Source: Ruminococcus sp.
Lineage (GTDB): Bacteria > Bacillota > Clostridia > Oscillospirales > Ruminococcaceae
Direction of reading: 5' to 3'
NCBI GenBank assembly: GCA_020861185.1
Contig: JAJBSV010000003.1
Location: forward strand, 1 to 64,000
DNA length: 64,000 nt
Position 1 is the stretch's first letter. Each line of letters begins with the position of its first letter. Below are positions 52,313-61,841 of this stretch, one piece after another. A model generated the notes under the pieces. The model saw only the letters and a list, made by a program, of their open reading frames with translations, was not told the origin of the DNA and did not search any database. Position numbers and translations under genes: made by a program.

Positions 52313-53731
52313 TTAATCCTTGAGCTTTTCCTCAAGCTTCTTGCCTTTTTCGATGTGCCTTGCAAGCTTTCTCTCGGAATAGCCTTCTTTGATTTCAAGC
52401 TTTGAACGCTCGATAGCGAGTGCCCCATCGGGAATATTCCTATTTACGGTTGACCCCGCCGCAGTGTAGGCACAGTCGCCGATATTGACAGGAGCAATCA
52501 GATTGGTATTGCATCCGATAAACGCATTATCGCCAATAGTGCATCTTGCTTTATTGGTCCCGTCATAGTTGACCGTCACAACTCCACAACCGAAGTTTAC
52601 GTTCTTTCCGACGTCACTGTCTCCGACATATGTAAGATGTGCCACAGCCGTGCCTTCTCCGATTACGGAATTTTTAATCTCGACGAAATCTCCGACATGG
52701 GCATAGTCTTTGATAACAGTACCGGCTCTCAACTGTACGAACGGACCTACGGAAACGTGGGACCCGACAGTGGCGTCATGGGCAACAACGTTATCGAGCG
52801 TCGAATCATCCCCGACAACGGTATTCTCAAGCCTCGAGTTCGGACCGATAACGCAATTCGTACCAATAACGGTGTTGCCTGAGAGAATAGTGGACGGCAA
52901 AATCTTTGTGCCTGCACCTATTTTAACATCAGGGGAGATAGTAATCCCATCGGTTGTGATAAACTCAACGCCGTTTTCAAGGTGCCTTTCAATTATTCTC
53001 TTTCTTGCGATGTCGTTGAGTTTGAGAAGACCCTTGCGGTCGTTGGCACCGAGTACAGCATCCGAATTGTCGGTCTTGAAAGCAGTGACCTTCAAGCCTT
53101 TCGAAGTCATCAGTGCAACCGTATCCGTAAGATAATACTCTCCCTGAGCGTTTTCTCTTGTAAGCATCGGAAGAAATTCGAGAAGCTTCTCGGTATCGAA
53201 CCAATAGCATCCGGAATTTATCTCCCGGATTTTTCTCTCCTTGGGCGTGCAGTCTCTTTCTTCGATGATTGCACTCAGCTCTCCGCCTTTGCGGATTATT
53301 CTTCCGTAACCGTATGGGTTAGGTGAGTCGGCTGTGATAACGGTTGCCGCACTTCCGCTCAGCTTGTGAAATTCAAGAGCCGCTCTTATCGTCTTGAAAT
53401 CGACAAAAGGTGAGTCGCCGCAGGCAACGAGTGTGTGGCTTTCAGGATTCTTTTTAAGAAAATCCGAAAGAAACTCTTTTGCACACATAACTGCATGACC
53501 CGTTCCAAGTCTTTGAGACTGAAAAACGGTTTCATATTTTCCGCAAAGATAATTGTCTATTTCATCCGCACCGTAGCCCTTGACTACGCAGATATTTTCA
53601 ATTCCCGCATTCTCGCAAGCTTCCGTTACCCATGAGAGCATCGGCTTTCCGAGCACCTCCATAAGGACCTTCGGCTTGTCTGAGTGCATTCTTTTTCCCG
53701 CACCGGCGGCGAGGATAATCGCGTTCTCCAT
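52313..53731 (-). CDS. glmU: Bifunctional GlmU (GlcN-1-P acetyltransferase / UDP-GlcNAc pyrophosphorylase)
   Basis: A 472-residue enzyme making UDP-GlcNAc for peptidoglycan. The uridyltransferase half opens AIILAAGAGKRMHSDKPKVL and contains VACGDSPFVD and YYLTDTVALM. The C-terminal half is a left-handed beta helix of hexapeptide repeats (about 265-450) with GPFVQLRAGTVIKDYAHVG and GVVTVNYDGTNK. I start at MENAIILAAG, 5 nt after GGAGG, since longer frames run through the promoter. First gene of the glmU-pth-mfd operon; 76 nt with a small inverted repeat (ACCCGC/GCGGGT) lie before pth. Confidence 0.97.
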   Translation of the reverse strand: MENAIILAAGAGKRMHSDKPKVLMEVLGKPMLSWVTEACENAGIENICVVKGYGADEIDNYLCGKYETVFQSQRLGTGHAVMCAKEFLSDFLKKNPESHTLVACGDSPFVDFKTIRAALEFHKLSGSAATVITADSPNPYGYGRIIRKGGELSAIIEERDCTPKERKIREINSGCYWFDTEKLLEFLPMLTRENAQGEYYLTDTVALMTSKGLKVTAFKTDNSDAVLGANDRKGLLKLNDIARKRIIERHLENGVEFITTDGITISPDVKIGAGTKILPSTILSGNTVIGTNCVIGPNSRLENTVVGDDSTLDNVVAHDATVGSHVSVGPFVQLRAGTVIKDYAHVGDFVEIKNSVIGEGTAVAHLTYVGDSDVGKNVNFGCGVVTVNYDGTNKARCTIGDNAFIGCNTNLIAPVNIGDCAYTAAGSTVNRNIPDGALAIERSKLEIKEGYSERKLARHIEKGKKLEEKLKD

Positions 53732-53789
53732 GTCTGCCTCCATAATCGCATTAAGAGCGTTTTTTCTGACGCTCATTCTAACCCAACTT

Positions 53790-53818
53790 ATTATAGCGCA
53801 AACGAAAAATTCTTTCAA
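53790..53818 (-). promoter_or_regulatory. Promoter of the glmU-pth-mfd operon
   Basis: On the minus strand TTGAAA (53813-53818) and TATAAT (53790-53795), spacer 17 nt. The 5' leader is about 50 nt. Confidence 0.75.
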
Positions 53819-53991
53819 GAGCATTCTTACGTTGCATTTTGTATAAAAATGCACAAATTTTGTGCCTGTAATTTGTCATATTTTTTCTTCAAAGGGTATG
53901 GAAAAAATGAGAAGTATCTGATATAATTATTGTAACCGTTTTATGGGCAAAATCGAATGAAATCGGTCAAATAACTTGGAGGTAAAAAAGT
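53819..53991 (+). promoter_or_regulatory. Upstream region of ppdK
   Basis: A TATAAT at 53922-53927 is the likely -10, with a weak -35 (TGGAAA, 53899-53904) 17 nt before. GGAGG lies 10 nt before the ATG. No other structure stands out. Confidence 0.5.
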
Positions 53992-56625
53992 ATGAGTAAA
54001 AAGTATTGTTACCTTTTCACTGAAGGCAACGCAAACATGCGTGAGCTTCTCGGCGGAAAGGGCGCAAATCTCGCTGAGATGACCAATATCGGTCTTCCTG
54101 TTCCTCAGGGCTTCACAATTTCCACCGAAGCCTGCACCCAGTACTATGAGGACGGTCATGTAATCAATGATGAGATCATGGCTGAAATCATGCAGTACGT
54201 TGAGAAGATGGAGCAGATCACCGGTAAGAAGTTCGGCGACAAGGAAAATCCTCTTCTCGTATCCGTTCGTTCCGGTGCAAGAGCTTCAATGCCCGGTATG
54301 ATGGACACGATTCTTAATCTCGGTCTTAACGAAGACGTTGTCAACGTCATCGCCGAGAAGTCCGGTAACCCCAGATGGGCTTGGGACTGCTACAGAAGAT
54401 TCATCCAGATGTTCTCCGACGTCGTCATGGAAGTCGGAAAGAAGCATTTTGAAAAGCTTATCGACCAGATGAAGCAGGAGAAGGGTGTTGTTTACGACGT
54501 TGAGCTCGATGCCGACGATCTTCACAACCTTGCTAACCAGTTCAAGGCTGAATACAAAGCTCAGCTCGGCAAGGACTTCCCCGACGATCCCAAGGAGCAG
54601 CTTTACGAAGCAATCAGAGCTGTATTCCGTTCTTGGGATAACCCGAGAGCTAACGTTTATCGTATGGACCACGATATCCCTTATTCCTGGGGTACCGCTG
54701 TCAACGTACAGATGATGGCATTCGGCAACATGGGCGACGATTGCGGTACCGGTGTTGCGTTCACCCGTGACCCGTCTACCGGTAACAAGGGTCTTTACGG
54801 CGAATTCCTCACCAATGCACAGGGCGAGGACGTTGTTGCGGGCGTAAGAACTCCTATGCACATCTCCGAGATGGAGCAGAAGTTCCCCGAAGCATTCAAG
54901 CAGTTCACCGAGGTTTGCAAGACCCTCGAGAACCACTACAGAGACATGCAGGATATGGAGTTCACCGTCGAGCACGGCAAGCTCTATATGCTTCAGACAA
55001 GAAACGGCAAGAGAACCGCTCAGGCGGCTATCAAGATTGCCTGCGACCTTATCGACGAGGGTATGATTACGGAAGAGGAAGCTCTTATGCAGATTGATGC
55101 CAAGAGCCTCGATATGCTCCTCCACCCGACATTCGATCCTGCCGCCCTCAAGAAGGCTAAGCCTGTAGGCAAGGGTATCGCCGCTTCTCCTGGAGCAGCC
55201 GCCGGCACCATCGTATTCACAGCAGAGGATGCTGTTGAGCATGGCAAGAACAAGGAGAAGGTTGTTCTCGTAAGACTCGAGACCTCTCCCGAAGACATCG
55301 AGGGTATGAAGTACTCTCAGGGTATCCTCACCGTCAGAGGCGGACAGACTTCTCACGCCGCTGTTGTTGCAAGAGGAATGGGAACCTGCTGTGTTTCCGG
55401 TTGCGGCGACATCAAGATGGACGAGGAGAACAAGCAGTTCACTCTCGCAGGCAAGGTTTACCACGAAGGCGATCCTATCTCCCTCGACGGCTCCACCGGT
55501 AACATCTATGATGAGATTATCCCCACCGTTCCCGCTGATCCCAATTCCGGCTACTTCGGAAGAATCATGGCACTCTCCGACAAGTACAAGAAGCTTGGCG
55601 TAAGAACCAATGCAGATACCCCGAAGGATGCCAAGCAGGCAGCCGCTTTCGGCGCACAGGGAATCGGTCTTTGCCGTACCGAGCACATGTTCTTCGATCC
55701 TGACAGAATCGGTGCATTCAGAGAAATGATTTGCTCCGAAACCGTTGAGGAAAGAGAGAAGGCTCTCGCTAAGATTGAGCCTATGCAGCAGGCTGACTTT
55801 GAAGGACTCTTCGAAGCTTTGGGCGGATATCCCGTTACCATCAGATTCCTCGACCCGCCGCTTCACGAATTCGTTCCCACCGAGGAAGCTGACATCGAGG
55901 CTTTGGCTGAGTCTCAGGGCAAGAGTGTTGCTTACATCAAGCAGGTTATCAATGACCTCCACGAGTTCAACCCGATGATGGGTCACCGTGGATGCCGTCT
56001 TACCGTAACATATCCTGAGATTGCCGTTATGCAGACCAATGCTGTCATCAAGGCGGCTATCAACGTACAGGCCAAGCATCCCGACTGGAACATCGTTCCC
56101 GAAATCATGATTCCTCTCGTAGGCGATGTCAAGGAGCTCAAGTTCGTAAAGGATGTAGTTGTCAAGACTGCTGACGAGGTTATCAAGACCGCAGGCGTTG
56201 ACCTTAAGTATGAGGTCGGCACCATGATCGAAATCCCGAGAGCCGCTCTTACCGCTGATGAGATTGCTACTGAGGCTGAGTTCTTCTGCTTCGGTACCAA
56301 CGACCTCACTCAGATGACCTTCGGCTTCAGCCGTGACGATGCCGGCATGTTCTTGCCTGCATACTATGAGAACAAGATTTACGAGTCCGATCCGTTCGCT
56401 CGTCTTGACACCACCGGTGTTGGCAAGCTTATGGATATGGCTGTTACCCTTGGCAAGAAGACCAGACCTTCGCTCCACTGCGGTATCTGCGGCGAGCACG
56501 GCGGCGATCCTTCTTCCATCGAGTTCTGCCACAACATCGGTCTTGACTATGTTTCCTGCTCACCGTTCAGAGTTCCGATTGCCCGTCTTGCCGCCGCTCA
56601 GGCTGCAATCAAGGACAAGAAGTAA
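53992..56625 (+). CDS. ppdK: Pyruvate, phosphate dikinase
   Basis: An 877-residue enzyme that interconverts pyruvate + ATP + Pi and PEP + AMP + PPi. In anaerobic fermenters it often replaces pyruvate kinase in glycolysis. The ATP-grasp part has EGNANMRELLGGKGANLAEM near the start and SVRSGARASMPGMMDT near 90. The swivelling phosphohistidine domain has GGQTSHAAVVARGMG (His454 by my count). The PEP-binding barrel has GLCRTEHMF and HCGICGEHGGDP (catalytic Cys near 830). With pckG it gives flexible flow at the PEP node. Confidence 0.98.
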   Translation: MSKKYCYLFTEGNANMRELLGGKGANLAEMTNIGLPVPQGFTISTEACTQYYEDGHVINDEIMAEIMQYVEKMEQITGKKFGDKENPLLVSVRSGARASMPGMMDTILNLGLNEDVVNVIAEKSGNPRWAWDCYRRFIQMFSDVVMEVGKKHFEKLIDQMKQEKGVVYDVELDADDLHNLANQFKAEYKAQLGKDFPDDPKEQLYEAIRAVFRSWDNPRANVYRMDHDIPYSWGTAVNVQMMAFGNMGDDCGTGVAFTRDPSTGNKGLYGEFLTNAQGEDVVAGVRTPMHISEMEQKFPEAFKQFTEVCKTLENHYRDMQDMEFTVEHGKLYMLQTRNGKRTAQAAIKIACDLIDEGMITEEEALMQIDAKSLDMLLHPTFDPAALKKAKPVGKGIAASPGAAAGTIVFTAEDAVEHGKNKEKVVLVRLETSPEDIEGMKYSQGILTVRGGQTSHAAVVARGMGTCCVSGCGDIKMDEENKQFTLAGKVYHEGDPISLDGSTGNIYDEIIPTVPADPNSGYFGRIMALSDKYKKLGVRTNADTPKDAKQAAAFGAQGIGLCRTEHMFFDPDRIGAFREMICSETVEEREKALAKIEPMQQADFEGLFEALGGYPVTIRFLDPPLHEFVPTEEADIEALAESQGKSVAYIKQVINDLHEFNPMMGHRGCRLTVTYPEIAVMQTNAVIKAAINVQAKHPDWNIVPEIMIPLVGDVKELKFVKDVVVKTADEVIKTAGVDLKYEVGTMIEIPRAALTADEIATEAEFFCFGTNDLTQMTFGFSRDDAGMFLPAYYENKIYESDPFARLDTTGVGKLMDMAVTLGKKTRPSLHCGICGEHGGDPSSIEFCHNIGLDYVSCSPFRVPIARLAAAQAAIKDKK

Positions 56626-56649
56626 TTCTGTCTCAAAGTGTTGTAATTT

Positions 56650-56674
56650 CGCCGTCCCAATCGATGGGGCGGCG
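56650..56674 (+). terminator. Terminator-like hairpin after ppdK
   Basis: CGCCGTCCC and GGGGCGGCG with one mismatch, followed by ATTATTATG. The T run is poor, so read-through is possible. Confidence 0.6.
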
Positions 56675-56687
56675 ATTATTATGCCTC

Positions 56688-56716
56688 TTGATTAAATGCG
56701 ACGAATATGATACAAT
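56688..56716 (+). promoter_or_regulatory. Promoter of the hydrolase-fusion operon
   Basis: TTGATT (56688-56693) and TACAAT (56711-56716), spacer 17 nt. Confidence 0.65.
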
Positions 56717-56760
56717 ATGGCATAGAGTGATGAAACTTAAATTGAAACGGAGGCGGTAAA

Positions 56761-58923
56761 TTGACTGAAAAATTCTTTCGCTCACAACTGAGTATTCTGA
56801 AGCCTAAGCTCGTCGGCAGTACATTAGAACAGGCACGAAAAGGGCAGGATTTGCTTGGTGAGCTCATGGCATTTGTCGAGCACAAATCCGTAAGGACCGT
56901 CCGGCAGGACTTTCAGGATTTTTCAGCCGAATGGGTTATCCCGGACGAGTGCAGTTCAGCCGGAGTAATTCTTTATCTCCACGGCGGTGGCTACACTTGC
57001 GACGGTCTTGAATATGCCCGAGGCTTCGGCTCAAAGCTTGCGTCCGAATATGGTTTGAAGGTCTTCTGCTGTGCCTATCGCCTTGCACCCGAAAACAGAT
57101 TTCCTGCGGCGCTCGATGATGCGCTCGCTTCGTATAAATACCTGATAGACAGCGGCTTCCCGTCCGACAGAATCATCTTAGCCGGAGAGTCGGCGGGCGG
57201 TGGACTTTGCTACAGCCTTTGTCTCAAGCTGAATGAACTCGGATTTTCTCAGCCTGCGGGAATAGTCGCAATTTCTCCTTGGACCGATTTGACCGCTTCG
57301 GGCGAATCCTATGAAACCAATAAGGAAATCGACCCAACGCTGACTTTTGAACAGCTCGAGTTTTATGCCGATAGCTATTCCGATGACAGAACAAATCCCT
57401 TCGTATCGCCGCTTTTCTTTGAGGATGGCACCAAGCTTCCGCCCTCGCTTATATTTGTCGGAGGCGACGAAATTCTCCTTAACGATTCGACAAGATTGCA
57501 TAAGAAGCTTCTCGATAGCGGCAACCGTTCAAAGCTCATAATTGCGGAAAGAATGTGGCACGCCTACGTCCTGTATGACGTAAAAGAGCGTAAATCCGAT
57601 TACGAGGTTATAAGAGATTTTATCGGCAGTCTGATACCGATTTCCACAGCAAGGTGGGTCAAGTTAGACAACGCCGCGAAGATATTTCCCGCATCCCGTC
57701 GCAAGGGCTGGTACAACATGTTCCGGGTGTCGGCTGAGCTTAACGAGAGAGTGGACCCGGTCGTCCTGCAATCTGCTCTTAATGTCACTGTCGGCAGATT
57801 TCCAACAATCGCCGCAAGGCTCAAAACCGGTTTCTTCTGGTATTACCTCGAAGAGTTGAAGACTCCTCCGACTGTCGTTCAGGACGGTTTCCAACCCTTC
57901 ATGCGCCATCCGTTTGACGACATAAGAAAGTGTGCCATAAGGGTGCTCTATTATAAAAATCGGATCGCTGTTGAATTTTTCCACGCCGTAACCGACGGCA
58001 CCGGCGGAATGATATTTTTGAAAACTCTTCTTGCCGAATATATTACCCAGAAGCATGATTTAAGAATTCCCGACGGACACGGTGTTCTCAACCGGCAGGC
58101 TTATCCTGAACCGGAGGAGCTTGAAGACAGCTTCCTGAAAAACAGAGGCTCGGTCAGCGCACAGCGGGATTTCAGCAAGTCATACCGCCTCAAGGGCACT
58201 CCCGAGCCCGACGGCTTTATCAATATCACGACGGGAACGCTCGACGCAAACGCCATACATGAAGCCGCAAAGAGCAGGGGAGTGACCGTAACGGCATTTC
58301 TGGCGGCCGTAATGTTAATGTCACTTATCGAGATGCAGAATTCCCATCAGAAGAAGCGCGGTAAGCAAAAGATTGTCAGGGTTCAGATTCCCGTAAACCT
58401 TCGGAGATTTTTCCCAAGCAAAACCATGCGCAATTTCGCACTATTCGTCAATGTCGGAGTTGACCCGAGGATGGGCGAATATGAACTCGACGAAATCCTC
58501 TCGATAGTCAGTCATCAGCTATCGCTACAGCTCACAAAGAAGAATATGCAGGCGGAGTTCACACCGAATGTCAACGCCGAGCTCGTGATGGGAATCAAGG
58601 TCGTTCCTCTGTTCATCAAAAACATCGGCATGCGAATTGCTTTTTATCAGCTCGGAGAAGGGCAGTCCTGCCTTTCGATATCTAACTTAGGCATGATTGA
58701 CCTCCCTGAGGAGATGAAAAAGTATATCAGATACTTCGATTTTTCCACGGGAGTGCGCTCCTCTTCGCCGTTTAACTGCGGTGTCTGCTCGTATGACAAC
58801 AAAATGAGAATAAATATAGTAAGAAGCTCGGTAACGCCGGAGCTCGAAAGAATCTTTTTCACGAATCTTGTAAAGCTCGGTTTCAAGGTCGCCGTTGAAA
58901 GCAACCGGCGAGATGCCGAATAG
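56761..58923 (+). CDS. Alpha/beta hydrolase fused to condensation-like acyltransferase
   Basis: A 720-residue two-domain protein. Residues 1-290 are an HSL-family esterase/lipase: HGGGY (74-78, oxyanion hole), GESAGG with Ser144, VGGDE and the histidine in RMWHAY. Residues about 300-720 resemble the condensation/alcohol acetyltransferase fold with HAVTDGTGG (His408, Asp412) as the HxxxD active site and RVQIPVNLRRFFPSKTMRNF. So it may take an acyl group from one ester and pass it to another acceptor. The start is TTG, set by GGAGG 7 nt upstream. A DUF6320-type membrane protein gene follows 17 nt later. The compound made or broken is unknown. Confidence 0.85.
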   Translation: MTEKFFRSQLSILKPKLVGSTLEQARKGQDLLGELMAFVEHKSVRTVRQDFQDFSAEWVIPDECSSAGVILYLHGGGYTCDGLEYARGFGSKLASEYGLKVFCCAYRLAPENRFPAALDDALASYKYLIDSGFPSDRIILAGESAGGGLCYSLCLKLNELGFSQPAGIVAISPWTDLTASGESYETNKEIDPTLTFEQLEFYADSYSDDRTNPFVSPLFFEDGTKLPPSLIFVGGDEILLNDSTRLHKKLLDSGNRSKLIIAERMWHAYVLYDVKERKSDYEVIRDFIGSLIPISTARWVKLDNAAKIFPASRRKGWYNMFRVSAELNERVDPVVLQSALNVTVGRFPTIAARLKTGFFWYYLEELKTPPTVVQDGFQPFMRHPFDDIRKCAIRVLYYKNRIAVEFFHAVTDGTGGMIFLKTLLAEYITQKHDLRIPDGHGVLNRQAYPEPEELEDSFLKNRGSVSAQRDFSKSYRLKGTPEPDGFINITTGTLDANAIHEAAKSRGVTVTAFLAAVMLMSLIEMQNSHQKKRGKQKIVRVQIPVNLRRFFPSKTMRNFALFVNVGVDPRMGEYELDEILSIVSHQLSLQLTKKNMQAEFTPNVNAELVMGIKVVPLFIKNIGMRIAFYQLGEGQSCLSISNLGMIDLPEEMKKYIRYFDFSTGVRSSSPFNCGVCSYDNKMRINIVRSSVTPELERIFFTNLVKLGFKVAVESNRRDAE

Positions 58924-58940
58924 CTCCGGGAGGTGGATTT

Positions 58941-59636
58941 ATGTACTGTGTAAAATGCGGAGTGGAGCTTAAGGACAGTGAGCATGTTTGCCCTTTGTGC
59001 CTGACTCCGGTGTTTCATCCCGATATAAAACAGGATGATTGCGAAAAGCCCTATCCCGAGTTTCGTCGGGTAACCAAAAAGAGCGTCCGGGTAGCAGTCA
59101 TGTTTGTGGTGACTGTCTGCTTTATATTGACGTCGCTCATGGTAGCTATGATTGATTTCAACATCACTTCCGGCATCACATGGTCGGGCTATGTATTGGG
59201 CGCACTTGTGATTTTGTATGTATCGTTCGCGCTTCCCGAGTGGTTCCGTCATCCTAACCCCGTAATATTCACACCGATTGCGTTTGCAACGATAATACTG
59301 TATTTACTCTATATCGACCTTACGGTTCAAGGCGGATGGTTTCTGAGCCTCGCTTTCCCCATAGCGGGAATCGCCGGCATAATTGTGACAACAATGGTGA
59401 CACTTTTACGCTATGTTAAAAGGGGACAGCTCTTTATAGTCGGCGGTACGCTTATCGCAACAGGTGTGTATGTCTCACTTATCGAGCTCTTTATCTCGAT
59501 TACCTTCGAGAGCGTAAGCTTTGTCGGATGGTCGGGCTTTCCGCTTGCGGCGTTCTTCATCCTCGGGATGATGCTGATAATAATTGGAATCTGTAAGCCT
59601 TTGAGACTGGCACTTTCAAAAGTGTTCTTCACATAA
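58941..59636 (+). CDS. DUF6320-type membrane protein with zinc ribbon
   Basis: A 231-residue membrane protein. The N-terminus MYCVKCGVELKDSEHVCPLC is a zinc ribbon (CVKC, CPLC) in the cytoplasm, followed by about six helices from residue 50 on (VAVMFVVTVCFILTSLMVA first). The pattern is what I know as DUF6320, often encoded after hydrolase/acetyltransferase genes as here. Ribosome-binding site GGAGG. The role is unknown; it may recruit the fusion enzyme to the membrane. Confidence 0.78.
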   Translation: MYCVKCGVELKDSEHVCPLCLTPVFHPDIKQDDCEKPYPEFRRVTKKSVRVAVMFVVTVCFILTSLMVAMIDFNITSGITWSGYVLGALVILYVSFALPEWFRHPNPVIFTPIAFATIILYLLYIDLTVQGGWFLSLAFPIAGIAGIIVTTMVTLLRYVKRGQLFIVGGTLIATGVYVSLIELFISITFESVSFVGWSGFPLAAFFILGMMLIIIGICKPLRLALSKVFFT

Positions 59637-59858
59637 AAACACTTTTAAGGCAAAGTGTATCACTGAAATACTTAAGAGATTTAATTCCTGAAAAATCGGT
59701 GAAAGTTATAATTTTCTCTTGATTTCTTGACACAAAGGGTGTATGATTGTATTCGAGGAGAGTTTGGATTTTACATAAAATCCGGCTCCGTACCCCAAAA
59801 AACAATGCGAATGTGACTTACGCCGCAAACGCAAATGATAACAAAGGAGATAACTACT
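59637..59858 (+). promoter_or_regulatory. Regulatory region upstream of pckG
   Basis: TTGACA (59727-59732) is followed 17 nt later by TATTCG (59750-59755), a moderate promoter. Just downstream GGATTTTA-CA-TAAAATCC (59766-59783) is a perfect palindrome with 8-bp arms, well placed for a repressor. A short hairpin ACACTTT/AAAGTGT at 59639-59658 may end the upstream operon. Confidence 0.5.
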
Positions 59859-61649
59859 ATGGCTACACTGACAAAGAACCCAAATGTCAACAAGTGGGTT
59901 GATGAAATGATAGCTTTGACCAAGCCCGACCAGGTTGTCTGGATTGACGGCAGTGAGGATCAGCTCAATGACCTCCGTCGTGAGGCTTGTGAGACCGGCG
60001 AGATGATTGCTCTCAATCCCGAGAAGCTTCCCGGATGCCTCTATCACAGAACCAAGCCGAACGATGTTGCTCGTGTTGAAGACAGAACCTTCATCTGCAC
60101 CAGCAAGAAGGAAGATGCAGGACCGACCAACAACTGGATGGACCCCAAGGAAATGTATGCAATGCTCACTCCTCTTTACGACGGAGTCATGAAGGGCAGA
60201 ACAATGTATGTCATTCCTTATTCCATGGGACCTATCGGCTCGCCTCTTGCTAAGGTTGGCGTTGAGGTTACCGACTCTATCTATGTTGTGCTCAACATGG
60301 CTATCATGACAAGAATGGGTGCCGACGCTTTCAAGAACCTCGGCGACACCTCGAACGATTTTGTAAGAGGTCTCCATTCCAAGGCTGATGTCGACCCCGA
60401 AAAGAGATACATAGTTCAGTTCCCTGAAGATAATACAATCTGGTCAATCAACTCCGCATACGGTGGAAACGTTCTTCTCGGCAAGAAGTGCTTCGCTCTC
60501 AGAATCGCTTCTTATCAGGGCAAGAACGAAGGCTGGATGGCTGAGCATATGCTTATCCTCGGCATTGAGAAGCCGAACGGAGAGGTTGTATATGTAACCG
60601 CCGCATTCCCGTCTGCTTGTGGCAAGACCAACCTTGCAATGCTCATTCCTCCGGAGGGATACAAGAAGAAGGGCTATAAGGTCTGGACCGTCGGCGACGA
60701 TATCGCTTGGCTCAAGCCTGGTGAGGACGGTAGACTCTACGCTATCAACCCTGAGAACGGCTTCTTCGGCGTAGCTCCCGGTACCAACGAAAAGTCCAAC
60801 TATAACGCTCTTGCTTCCACAAGAAAGAATACAATCTTCACCAACGTTGCTATCAACAATGACGACAACACCGTTTGGTGGGAGAAGCTCACCAAAGAGC
60901 CGCCTGTCAATGCAACCGAGTGGAAGGGCGAGAAGGTCAACGGTGTTGAATACACCGAAGCTGGCAACAAGCTTGCTCACCCGAACTCAAGATTCACTGC
61001 TCCCGCAGAGAATTGCCCTTGCATTTCTCCCGAGTTCAACAATCCTCAGGGCGTTCCGATAAGCGCAATGATCTTCGGTGGAAGACGCGCCAAGACCGCT
61101 CCTCTCGTATACCAGTCGTTCAACTGGCAGCATGGTACCTTCGTTGGCTCTATCATGGCTTCCGAGACCACTGCAGCTGCAGCCGGTGCTGTAGGCGTTG
61201 TAAGACGTGACCCAATGGCTATGCTTCCGTTCTGCGGATACAACATGGGTGACTACTGGGCACACTGGCTCGAGATGGGCAAGATTCTCGGCGACAAGGC
61301 TCCTAAGATCTTCCACGTCAACTGGTTCAGAACCGACGACGAAGGCAACTTCATCTGGCCCGGCTTCGGCGACAACATGAGAGTTCTTGACTGGATTATC
61401 AGCCGTTGCGAAGGCACTGTCGATGCTGTCGAAACTCCTATCGGCTATGAGCCCAAGCCCGAGGATATCAATGTCGAAGGTCTCGACGGTATCACCGTTG
61501 ACACTATTGCGGATTTGCTTTCTGTCGATAAGGACCTCTGGCTCGAGGACACCAAGAGCATCGAAGAGTTCTATTCAAGATTCGGCGATAAGCTTCCCAA
61601 GGAAATGGCTTACGAGCTCAATGCCCTCAAGGAAAGACTTTCAAAGTAA
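59859..61649 (+). CDS. pckG: Phosphoenolpyruvate carboxykinase (GTP)
   Basis: A 596-residue enzyme converting oxaloacetate + GTP to PEP + CO2 + GDP, or the reverse in fermenters that fix CO2 towards succinate. The GTP-type signature FPSACGKTNLAML (near 251) has the hyper-reactive Cys and P-loop. Metal-binding and nucleotide segments GDDIAWLKPGEDGRLYAINPENG and NWFRTDDEGNFIWPGFGDN match the GTP family rather than the ATP type. The ATG follows AAGGAGATAACTACT; a frame start eight codons earlier lies within that site. Confidence 0.96.
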   Translation: MATLTKNPNVNKWVDEMIALTKPDQVVWIDGSEDQLNDLRREACETGEMIALNPEKLPGCLYHRTKPNDVARVEDRTFICTSKKEDAGPTNNWMDPKEMYAMLTPLYDGVMKGRTMYVIPYSMGPIGSPLAKVGVEVTDSIYVVLNMAIMTRMGADAFKNLGDTSNDFVRGLHSKADVDPEKRYIVQFPEDNTIWSINSAYGGNVLLGKKCFALRIASYQGKNEGWMAEHMLILGIEKPNGEVVYVTAAFPSACGKTNLAMLIPPEGYKKKGYKVWTVGDDIAWLKPGEDGRLYAINPENGFFGVAPGTNEKSNYNALASTRKNTIFTNVAINNDDNTVWWEKLTKEPPVNATEWKGEKVNGVEYTEAGNKLAHPNSRFTAPAENCPCISPEFNNPQGVPISAMIFGGRRAKTAPLVYQSFNWQHGTFVGSIMASETTAAAAGAVGVVRRDPMAMLPFCGYNMGDYWAHWLEMGKILGDKAPKIFHVNWFRTDDEGNFIWPGFGDNMRVLDWIISRCEGTVDAVETPIGYEPKPEDINVEGLDGITVDTIADLLSVDKDLWLEDTKSIEEFYSRFGDKLPKEMAYELNALKERLSK

Positions 61650-61668
61650 TTCTGTTCTTGCGTTTTTC

Positions 61669-61703
61669 AATCCTTCCGTCCTGAAAAGGGCGGAGGGATT
61701 TTT
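61669..61703 (+). terminator. Terminator after pckG
   Basis: AATCCTTCCGTCC and GGGCGGAGGGATT form a long stem (one G-T pair) with a 6-nt loop and a TTTTT tail. Confidence 0.88.
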
Positions 61704-61841
61704 GCTCACAGGCTCTTATCTTTATAAATGTTTCAGATTTTGATATCAATACATCCAAAATCGTGCAATATTACACATGAAACGGGCTTAAAAAAGCAAA
61801 TATTCGGCGATTTTGACACTTTACTTTTTCAGAAAAATCGG

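Noticed and set aside
54286-56532. A 748-codon open frame on the minus strand across ppdK
   Set aside because: It is the shadow of a long, strongly codon-biased real gene. It has no ribosome-binding site, and its product (Leu, Ser, Asp, Gly runs) has no domain.
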